Below are positions 57,670 through 64,000 of a stretch of DNA of 64,000 bases, piece by piece; within the stretch, counting starts at the first letter, position 1, and every line of letters starts with the position of its first letter. Origin of the DNA: Zobellia barbeyronii. Its GTDB lineage: Bacteria > Bacteroidota > Bacteroidia > Flavobacteriales > Flavobacteriaceae. The notes below the pieces were generated by a model that was not told the DNA's origin, did not search any database, and was given only the letters and a program-made list of their open reading frames with translations. A program made the position numbers and the translations under genes. Location of the stretch: NCBI RefSeq assembly GCF_018603515.1, contig NZ_JACATN010000003.1:744001-808000 (forward strand), given 5' to 3'.

Positions 57670-58458
57670 ATGCAGACAGAAAAGGTAGTAGATTACATAG
57701 TAAACTGGTTAAAAGAATATGCAGTAAATGCAAATATGAAAGGTTTTGTCATAGGAATATCCGGAGGAATAGACTCAGCGGTCACTTCTACGCTATGCGC
57801 CAAAACCGGTCTTGAGCTTATGTGCTTAGAGATGCCCATACACCAAGCAGAGAACCAAGCGTCTCGCGCTTCAAAACATATTGACTGGCTTCAGACCAAT
57901 TTTGATAAGGTAAAAAGACAACCAGTCAACCTTACTCCCGTATTTGATAGCCTCGTAGCGACCCTTCCTGCAGTAGAAAATGAGGAAGAGCGTTTTATGT
58001 CATTAGCGAATACCAGAGCACGTTTACGGATGACTACCCTCTATTATTTTGCTGCTTTAGAAGGCTATTTAGTGGCTGGTACAGGAAATAAAGTGGAAGA
58101 TTTTGGTGTAGGATTTTACACCAAATATGGTGATGGAGGAGTAGATTTAAGCCCTATTGCCGACCTTTTAAAGACTCAAGTTTATGAAATAGCCAACTAT
58201 TTGAATATCAATATTGACATTCAAAAGGCGGCCCCTACAGATGGGCTTTGGGGTGATGATAGAACAGACGAAGATCAGATAGGAGCAAGCTACCCTGAGT
58301 TGGAATGGGCTATGAAAATGCAAGATAAAGGTAAAACTGAAAGCGATTTTACTGACAGAGAGAAGGAAGTCTTTCTTATTTACACAAAACTTAATACAGC
58401 TAACAAGCACAAGATGAATCCTATACCTGTTTGCGAAATTCCGCACACGCTTTTTTAG
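57670..58458 (+). CDS. nadE: NH3-dependent NAD+ synthetase
   Basis: Last step of NAD synthesis, amidation of deamido-NAD with ammonia and ATP. 262 residues with the PP-loop GISGGIDSAVTSTLC, ATGTGNKVEDFG-type motif (VAGTGNKVEDFGVGF), DLSPIADLLKTQVYE and PTDGLWGDDRTDEDQIG. There is no glutaminase domain, so it uses free ammonia. Divergent from gldBC. Confidence 0.96.
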   Translation: MQTEKVVDYIVNWLKEYAVNANMKGFVIGISGGIDSAVTSTLCAKTGLELMCLEMPIHQAENQASRASKHIDWLQTNFDKVKRQPVNLTPVFDSLVATLPAVENEEERFMSLANTRARLRMTTLYYFAALEGYLVAGTGNKVEDFGVGFYTKYGDGGVDLSPIADLLKTQVYEIANYLNINIDIQKAAPTDGLWGDDRTDEDQIGASYPELEWAMKMQDKGKTESDFTDREKEVFLIYTKLNTANKHKMNPIPVCEIPHTLF

Positions 58459-58626
58459 CAATTTATCCGTAAATATGGTAAACTAATCGAATATATTCAT
58501 AAAACATGCCTATTTGGTGAAAAAAACACCAGTTTTGTTTAAAGAATTAGATTTTTAAACCTTACATTGCATGTCAGTATTTTAGACGTACGATGAACGT
58601 TTATAATCTAGATTAAAACTATCAAC

Positions 58627-59256
58627 ATGATTAAAGTATTGATTGCAGACAACCATCCTATTATTAGAATGGGAGTGACAAATGTTCTTGAATCTGCTAA
58701 TGGATTTGAAATGGTGGGTGCGGTAGCCACTACTTCTGAACTCTTCGAAAAATTGGAGAGTGTAAATCCTGACGTAGTAATGCTGGAGATGGACATTCCG
58801 GAAATTAACGGAATCGCCACGCTGCGGAAAATCAAAAAAGAGTACCCGAGTGTTAGAGTATTAATGTATAGCGGTCAATCTGAAGACGTATATGCACTAA
58901 GTACAATTCGCGCAGGTGCCTTTGGATATCTTTCAAAAGCTTCAGACATAGACTACATCATAACAGCAGTAAAAAAAGTAAGCGAAGGCAATATGTTCAT
59001 TACAAATGAACTAGCGCAACGTTTAGCTTTTGATGAAGGTACACAGAAACCAAGAAGGTTCTTTAGAAAACTTTCTACTCGTGAGGTTGAAGTACTTAAG
59101 TTATTGGCCAGCGGAAAGCGTAACAAAGATGTTGCCATCGGTTTGAACTTAAACGAAAAAACAGTGAGTACCTACAAGGCTCGTTTGATGAAGAAATTGA
59201 ACGTTGACAACATGGTAGATCTTTTGCAACAAGCAAAAGCACTAGAACTTTATTAG
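58627..59256 (+). CDS. LuxR-type response regulator with altered phosphorylation site
   Basis: 209 residues: receiver-like domain (1-120) and LuxR helix-turn-helix (about 147-209, LSTREVEVLKLLASGKRNKD and LNEKTVSTYKARLMKKL). In the receiver the acidic pair is D8-N9 (IADNHP) instead of Asp-Asp, and the acceptor position is E54 (VVMLEMDIPEING) instead of Asp; S82 and K104 remain. Glu at this place often mimics phosphorylation, so the protein may be always active or controlled in another way. No kinase gene adjoins. It lies upstream of a terminator and convergent with dnaG. Confidence 0.9.
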   Translation: MIKVLIADNHPIIRMGVTNVLESANGFEMVGAVATTSELFEKLESVNPDVVMLEMDIPEINGIATLRKIKKEYPSVRVLMYSGQSEDVYALSTIRAGAFGYLSKASDIDYIITAVKKVSEGNMFITNELAQRLAFDEGTQKPRRFFRKLSTREVEVLKLLASGKRNKDVAIGLNLNEKTVSTYKARLMKKLNVDNMVDLLQQAKALELY

Positions 59257-59280
59257 AAAGTTTACATTCGTAACACGTAC

Positions 59281-59311
59281 AAACCCTGATGATTTCCGTT
59301 AGGGTTTTTTT
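59281..59311 (+). terminator. Terminator after the response regulator
   Basis: AAACCCT (59281-59287) and AGGGTTT (59301-59307) form a 7-base-pair stem with 13-base loop, followed by T residues. Confidence 0.65.
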
Positions 59312-59343
59312 GTGCCTAATTTTTAAGGTTCACGAAGTAATAG

Positions 59344-61323
59344 TTAAGAAAATACTCTATTCAATTTCTTATTTAGCAGCTTATTAAGCTGTAAATAATT
59401 CATGATTTCCTCTAGGGTTTCCCTATGATCTTCTACGCTTTCTTTGGTATTATCCTGCAAAGCGGTCATGCGCTTTTTAATAAGAAAACAACGTAAGGTC
59501 AAAATAGTCTCGCTTACCAACTGCGCTACCCCTACTTCCTTTTTTTTAGGGTAGATATCTTTCCGTTCCCAACTATGTAATGTATATTTTTCTTCCTCCA
59601 TTAAGATTGAAGAAATTTCGGATACCAACTGTTGATCCAGGCCACTCAGAAATTTACTAATAGTAAAATCTGCCTCTTGGTTCAATGCTTCAATAAGTTT
59701 AGAATAAATCTGCCTAAACTGCTCATTGGCCAATTCAATCTCATCATCCTGAAGATCTAAATAAATCTTTTCGTAAACTTTAGCTTCAATAGATTCCGGC
59801 TCCAATACCAAATCTCCCGATTCACTTTCTTTCAGTACTAAATCTTCAAACTCTTCCTTTTCACCTCCGTACAACAACAATAACTCTATAATCTTTCGCT
59901 CTAACAAATATTGCACATCTACCTTTTCCTGCGGAGCTTCGTTCTTAACTACATCAAAAGCTTTCTGCTCTGGTCTTTGATTTTTAGAAGCATCCGAGGA
60001 CTCTTTTTTACCCATTTGTGCCAATGTACTAAATAGCACACCTTCCGATACCTTCATGATATTAGCACACTCCTGAATATAAATTTCCCGCTTTATAGCA
60101 TCGGGTATTTTTGAAATACTCTGTATGATATCCCTAACCGTATCCGCACGCTTTATAGGGTCATTGGCTGCTTCTTGAGCCAAAAGCCCCGCTTTAAACT
60201 GTATAAAATCCTGTGATTTTTCTTCTAAATAAAGTTGAACATCTTCTAGCGCATTGTTCTTGGCAAAACTATCTGGATCCTCTCCTTCCGGAAAAGTGCA
60301 GACCTTAACGTTCATTCCTTGTTCCAAAATCAAATCTATACCACGCAAAGATGCCCGTAGACCGGCTGCATCCCCATCAAAAAGAACAGTGATGTTTTTA
60401 GTCAACCTATTTATCAAGCGAATTTGATCAGGTGTCAATGCCGTACCACTAGACGAAACCACATTATGGATTCCCCTTTGATAAAACTGAATAACATCTG
60501 TATACCCTTCCACCAAATAGCAATTATCCTCTTTGGCTATAGACTGCTTGGCATGATAAATCCCGTAAAGCACCTTACTTTTATGATAGATATCACTCTC
60601 TGGAGAATTAAGATATTTGGCTGCCTTTTTATCATTTCCAAGAATGCGACCTCCAAAACCCAATACCCTACCGCTCATAGAGTGTATAGGGAACATTACC
60701 CGACCTTTAAACCTATCAAACGTCTTAGGGTTGTTTGGGTTCTGTGCGTCTTCTTTGACAATAGTTAGACCCGTTTGTTCCAGGTACTTTAATTTATACC
60801 CTTTATCAAAAGCTGCCTTTGTAAAACCATCCCATTGATCAAGACAATAACCTAAATTAAATTGCTTTATAATCTCTTCCGTAAAACCTCTTTCCTTAAA
60901 ATAGCTAAGACCAATGGCCTTCCCTAATTCTGTATCCCATAGCATTTGAGCAAAGTGCTTCTGGGCGAATTCCGAAACGAGATACATACTTTCGCGCTCA
61001 TCTGCTTCTTGCTTTTGTTCATCAGTACGCTCGGTCTCCTCTATTTCAATATTATACTTCTTAGCCAAGTACTTTATGGCTTCCGGATAAGTAAAATGCT
61101 CGTGTTCCATTAAAAAAGCCACCACGTTGCCCCCTTTTCCACTACTAAAATCCTTCCAAATTTGCTTCACGGGAGACACCATAAAACTTGGTGATCTTTC
61201 ATCTGAAAAAGGACTAAGTCCCTTAAAGTTAGACCCTGATTTTTTCAATTGTACAAAATCGCCAATAACCTCCTCTAAACGGGAGGTTTCGTAAACTTTA
61301 TCAATTGTATTTTTTGAAATCAA
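59344..61323 (-). CDS. dnaG: DNA primase, zinc-ribbon ligands replaced
   Basis: Makes RNA primers at the replication fork. 659 residues: N-terminal CHC2-like domain (about 1-100), Toprim catalytic core (VEGYTDVIQFYQRG, SSGTALTPDQ, LFDGDAAGLRAS) and a C-terminal helicase-binding region. In the N-terminal domain the zinc ligands are missing: S37 and S40 (SPFS) and D58 and S61 (KDFSSG) stand where E. coli has Cys, His, Cys, Cys. The surrounding residues (SPSFMVSP, GKGGNVVAFLM) are conserved, so the fold is probably kept without zinc. TTG start (reads ISKNTIDKVYE). Confidence 0.96.
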   Translation of the reverse strand: MISKNTIDKVYETSRLEEVIGDFVQLKKSGSNFKGLSPFSDERSPSFMVSPVKQIWKDFSSGKGGNVVAFLMEHEHFTYPEAIKYLAKKYNIEIEETERTDEQKQEADERESMYLVSEFAQKHFAQMLWDTELGKAIGLSYFKERGFTEEIIKQFNLGYCLDQWDGFTKAAFDKGYKLKYLEQTGLTIVKEDAQNPNNPKTFDRFKGRVMFPIHSMSGRVLGFGGRILGNDKKAAKYLNSPESDIYHKSKVLYGIYHAKQSIAKEDNCYLVEGYTDVIQFYQRGIHNVVSSSGTALTPDQIRLINRLTKNITVLFDGDAAGLRASLRGIDLILEQGMNVKVCTFPEGEDPDSFAKNNALEDVQLYLEEKSQDFIQFKAGLLAQEAANDPIKRADTVRDIIQSISKIPDAIKREIYIQECANIMKVSEGVLFSTLAQMGKKESSDASKNQRPEQKAFDVVKNEAPQEKVDVQYLLERKIIELLLLYGGEKEEFEDLVLKESESGDLVLEPESIEAKVYEKIYLDLQDDEIELANEQFRQIYSKLIEALNQEADFTISKFLSGLDQQLVSEISSILMEEEKYTLHSWERKDIYPKKKEVGVAQLVSETILTLRCFLIKKRMTALQDNTKESVEDHRETLEEIMNYLQLNKLLNKKLNRVFS

Positions 61324-61493
61324 ATTTTGAGATTTTTATGTGGAAACGAATCCAACAAAGATAAACAGAAAAGAGCTACCCCCTATTTTCAGGGATATCA
61401 TTTTCGCTAGCAAAAGGGAATTTAACCAGGACTCATTATCTCAACTTTGTACCATAGATTTTTAACCCTATTACAAACTTAAAAAACAAAATT

Positions 61494-61919
61494 ATGATCT
61501 GGGGAATTGCATTAGTATTATTAAGTATCGTAGCTGTACCATCTTTATTATTATCAAAAAAACCAAACGCAAAAGAACTCTTAGAAAAAGTAGAACCCTA
61601 CCAAGGCTGGATTGGCATTATATTCTGCTTCTGGGGAGTCTGGGGCATCATTACAGCCATTTTAAATTTAGGATGGCTAAGCACATCACCTGTTTGGTGG
61701 ATCACTTTTTTAGCAGGCAATATAGTTTCTGCAGGATTAGGCTTCATGTTGGGCTCAGGTCTTATCAACAAATTCTTCTTATCCAATAATGCAGCGGCGC
61801 GTGTTAAAGCAGAAGAGCTAAGGGAACGAATTGCTCCTAAGCAAGGAAAACTAGGGCTTTTAGGCATAGCCGTAGGAAGTTGGATGATTATTGCCTCTTT
61901 TTTATTCTCTGTAGCATAA
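61494..61919 (+). CDS. Hypothetical four-helix membrane protein
   Basis: 141 residues with four hydrophobic segments (about 3-20, 38-60, 67-88 and 118-140). Two similar charged stretches, [11 protein letters not shown] and [12 protein letters not shown], each precede a helix, suggesting an internal duplication of a two-helix unit. No known family. A conserved [13 protein letters not shown] and GFMLGSGLI with small residues points to tight helix packing. About 60 bases upstream of the SIMPL-like gene. Confidence 0.7.
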   Translation: MIWGIALVLLSIVAVPSLLLSKKPNAKELLEKVEPYQGWIGIIFCFWGVWGIITAILNLGWLSTSPVWWITFLAGNIVSAGLGFMLGSGLINKFFLSNNAAARVKAEELRERIAPKQGKLGLLGIAVGSWMIIASFLFSVA

Positions 61920-61977
61920 GTTTCTATCTACAAAAACCGTTAAATATTTAAATCAACAACTTCATAAAAATAACATC

Positions 61978-62586
61978 ATGAAAAAAGTAATAACAAGCAT
62001 TGCATTAATGGTCTTCTCATTTATGGCTTTCGCTCAAAATAATTTGCAAAACAACATTAACGTTAATGGCGCTTACGAATTTAGTATTGCCCCAGAATAT
62101 TCTAGCAAGATGATCGTAAGTCTAAATAACGTGTATTACGACACACAGACCATGAACCTTGAAGAAGTAAAAACTAGGTATATGGAAAATTTGACCAAAG
62201 CAGGCATAGAGAAGGAGCAGCTTAAAGAAGTTCCTCTTTATTATGCACTTTTGGGTTATGAAAAAGAAGGCACCGTGTACGAGTTCAAAACGAAATCCTT
62301 AGAAGAAATGCAGAAGTTTCTTAATGTAAAAGCCATTGGCGTTACACGCTCGGATACGAACCTTGAAGCTCAATTGAGCGACATGCAAATGGCAGAGTAT
62401 GCAAAACTTGCTTTTGATGACGCTAAGGCTAAAGCGACAGCTATTGCTCAAAAAATTGGAAGAAAAATTGGAAAAGCAATCTATATTAATGATACGAACT
62501 CACAGAAAATAGTAGAATCTATGTACTACGGAAACTCAGAACAGAAGAAAATGTATTACTTATCTGTCTCCTTTGAGTTATTGTAA
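61978..62586 (+). CDS. Exported SIMPL (DUF541)-like protein
   Basis: 202 residues with a signal peptide (MKKVITSIALMVFSFMAFAQ, cleavage before NN). The core fits the SIMPL fold: INVNGAYEFSIAPEY, a helix region (NLEEVKTRYMENLTKAGIEKEQL) and a late helix (AFDDAKAKATAIAQKIGRKI) that is the best preserved family mark. Such proteins are periplasmic or outer-membrane associated and poorly understood; a link to stress protection is known for a few relatives. Strong hairpin downstream. Confidence 0.8.
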   Translation: MKKVITSIALMVFSFMAFAQNNLQNNINVNGAYEFSIAPEYSSKMIVSLNNVYYDTQTMNLEEVKTRYMENLTKAGIEKEQLKEVPLYYALLGYEKEGTVYEFKTKSLEEMQKFLNVKAIGVTRSDTNLEAQLSDMQMAEYAKLAFDDAKAKATAIAQKIGRKIGKAIYINDTNSQKIVESMYYGNSEQKKMYYLSVSFELL

Positions 62587-62614
62587 AGAATGATTATTTA
62601 GTAGAAAAATTAAG

Positions 62615-62660
62615 CCTTCGTAGAATATACTTAATCATGGTATTTTTACGGAGGTTTTTT
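62615..62660 (+). terminator. Terminator after the SIMPL-like gene
   Basis: CCTTCGTA (62615-62622) pairs with TACGGAGG (62647-62654, one G-U), with a long loop that may hold an inner stem, then six T. Confidence 0.65.
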
Positions 62661-62706
62661 ATGCTGACATTTTTGAAGTCAAATAAAACCTAGTAGGATT
62701 ATAACA

Positions 62707-63684
62707 TTACTTTTTTCGGTCCACCACGTAGTTCACCATCAATTCAAGTGAATCTCTATAGGTTGATTTTGGATAGGTAGATAGTATTTTTAATGCTTCT
62801 TCTTTAAAATGTAGCATTTTTTGAACAGCATAATCTAAGCCTCCGCTATCCTTTACAAAGGCAATTACTTCTTTGACCCGCTTCTTATCTTTATTATGGT
62901 TTTTTACCGAATTGATAAGCCACTTCTTGTCAGATTTTGAACAAATATTAAGTGTATGTATTAAAGGCAATGTCATTTTTTGCTCTTTAATATCTATTCC
63001 CGTAGGTTTCCCTATTTTCTCATCTCCATAGTCAAAGAGATCATCTTTTATCTGAAAAGCCATGCCACAAAGTTCTCCAAACTTTCTAAAAGTTTCCACA
63101 TCTAATGATTGTGGCTGAACCGAACAAGCTCCTAAACTACAGCACGCAGCAATTAAGGTTGCCGTTTTTTGACGGATGATATTATAATATACATCTTCGG
63201 TAATATCTAAACGTCTTGCTTTTTCAATTTGCAATAATTCGCCCTCACTCATTTCGCGTACTGCAACAGATATAATTTTAAGAAGGTCAAAATCTTCATT
63301 ATCTATAGACAGCAAAAGTCCTTTTGACAACAGATAATCACCCACCAAAACAGCAATCTTATTTTTCCAAAGTGCATTTATAGAGAAAAAGCCTCGGCGT
63401 TTATTACTTTCATCAACTACATCATCATGAACCAATGTGGCAGTATGAATGAGTTCTATTACCGATGCACCACGATAGGTGCGTTCGTTAACTTCACCAT
63501 TGTTGAGCATTTTGGCCGTAAGAAATACGAACATGGGTCGCATTTGCTTCCCTTTTCGATTTACAATGTAATAGGTTATGCGATTCAGTAGCGCAACTTT
63601 TGAAGACATCGCCTCACGGAACTTTTCCTCGAAAATTTCCATTTCGTGGTTTACAGGTTCCTTAATTTGCGATACTATTTTCAA
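62707..63684 (-). CDS. ispB: Trans-polyprenyl diphosphate synthase (octaprenyl type)
   Basis: Builds the isoprenoid chain for menaquinone by adding isopentenyl diphosphate units. 325 residues with both aspartate-rich motifs: first HDDVVDESNKRRG, second QIKDDLFDYGD; also GKQMRPMF and the GDYLLSKGL after the first motif. Chain length cannot be read safely, so the ispB symbol is provisional. TTG start (reads KIVSQIKEPV), consistent with the family. Confidence 0.9.
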   Translation of the reverse strand: MKIVSQIKEPVNHEMEIFEEKFREAMSSKVALLNRITYYIVNRKGKQMRPMFVFLTAKMLNNGEVNERTYRGASVIELIHTATLVHDDVVDESNKRRGFFSINALWKNKIAVLVGDYLLSKGLLLSIDNEDFDLLKIISVAVREMSEGELLQIEKARRLDITEDVYYNIIRQKTATLIAACCSLGACSVQPQSLDVETFRKFGELCGMAFQIKDDLFDYGDEKIGKPTGIDIKEQKMTLPLIHTLNICSKSDKKWLINSVKNHNKDKKRVKEVIAFVKDSGGLDYAVQKMLHFKEEALKILSTYPKSTYRDSLELMVNYVVDRKK

Positions 63685-63862
63685 AAAATCGAGTTTTGTT
63701 TGCTACCTATTTTAAGCGCATAAATTTAGGTAAAAAGAAAAGAGTACATCGTATGCTTGCAGCAGTAATCACAAAAAGCATATCAGTTACTCCCAATATG
63801 AATTTCAATGTGAGAAATACTTACAATTTGAAGTAAAGATATAAGTACAGAAATTTAACGCC

Positions 63863-64000
63863 TTATTGTTTATTGGCCAATTGACCACAAGCTGCATCAA
63901 TATCCTTACCTCTAGACCGTCGCACAGTTACCACTATACCATTTCTTTCCAAGGTGTTCACGTACATATCTATTGCACCATTTGATGCTTGCTGAAACTC
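63863..64000 (-). CDS. rlmN: 23S rRNA/tRNA adenine C2-methyltransferase RlmN, C-terminal end only
   Basis: The last 45 residues of RlmN, a radical-SAM enzyme that methylates A2503 of 23S rRNA and A37 of some tRNAs; the rest lies beyond the window. The frame reads GIVVTVRRSRGKDIDAACGQ and ends LANKQ, where the Cys of AACGQ is the methyl-carrying cysteine of RlmN and the RRSRG motif precedes it. Identification from this short end is firm because the motif is specific. Confidence 0.9.
   Translation of the reverse strand, partial: EFQQASNGAIDMYVNTLERNGIVVTVRRSRGKDIDAACGQLANKQ

Overview
The window is about 64 kb of chromosome from a flavobacterium (Bacteroidota, Flavobacteriaceae, probably marine). 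The signs are AT-rich DNA, Bacteroidota-type promoters (TTG about 20 nt before TAnnTTTG), the gliding genes gldB and gldC, a short primary sigma factor without region 1.1, SusC-like outer-membrane logic, and AccD and DnaG versions without zinc-ribbon cysteines. The genus cannot be fixed from the sequence alone. No IS element, prophage or CRISPR array was seen.

Layout. 1-3.5 kb: class II fructose-bisphosphate aldolase (5' cut), accD with a coupled lipoprotein gene, and a double-DUF302 lipoprotein. 3.7-11.3 kb: a housekeeping block with rpsO, pnp, rpoD, a VF530-type DNA-binding protein, trmL, an adenine-deaminase-type enzyme, rpe and a YpdA/Bdr-like reductase. 11.4-14.5 kb: a small secreted protein and a TPR sensor kinase/LuxR regulator pair; the kinase appears to start at a non-ATG codon. 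14.5-20.5 kb: a TonB receptor with a PepSY membrane protein, then a metal-resistance locus (Zn/Cd-type P-ATPase, a DUF6660-like Cys/His protein) in which an RND efflux operon has collapsed to two fragments. 20.6-30.1 kb: accessory and redox genes, namely an AT-rich orphan gene, a carboxypeptidase-regulatory-like protein, a broken small membrane-protein gene, katG, a YHYH lipoprotein with a membrane partner, and cytochrome bd oxidase with a small membrane protein. 30.4-36.2 kb: a GH3 glucosidase lipoprotein, a SPOR protein, a glycogen-binding/helix-hairpin-helix fusion and a tRNA-dihydrouridine synthase.

36.5-52.7 kb, minus strand: the division and cell-wall (dcw) cluster in the order mraZ, rsmH, ftsL, ftsI, murE, mraY, murD, ftsW, murG, murC, ftsQ, ftsA, ftsZ, followed by yqeY and tRNA-Arg(TCG). 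murF and ddl are absent. A triple GTGG repeat with 10-bp period upstream of mraZ looks like a MraZ operator. Many genes overlap by 1-14 bases, which points to one long transcript.

52.9-64 kb: an alpha/beta hydrolase, engB, a subclass B1 metallo-beta-lactamase, a pirin, gldC, gldB, nadE, an atypical response regulator with Glu at the phosphorylation site, dnaG, a small membrane protein, a SIMPL-like protein, a polyprenyl diphosphate synthase and the 3' end of rlmN.

No clearly new multi-gene system is visible. The strongest leads are the deleted RND operon, the predicted MraZ operator, the phosphorylation-site-altered regulator beside dnaG, the sugar-binding/basic-tail/HhH fusion, the non-ATG sensor kinase, and the YHYH protein with its membrane partner.
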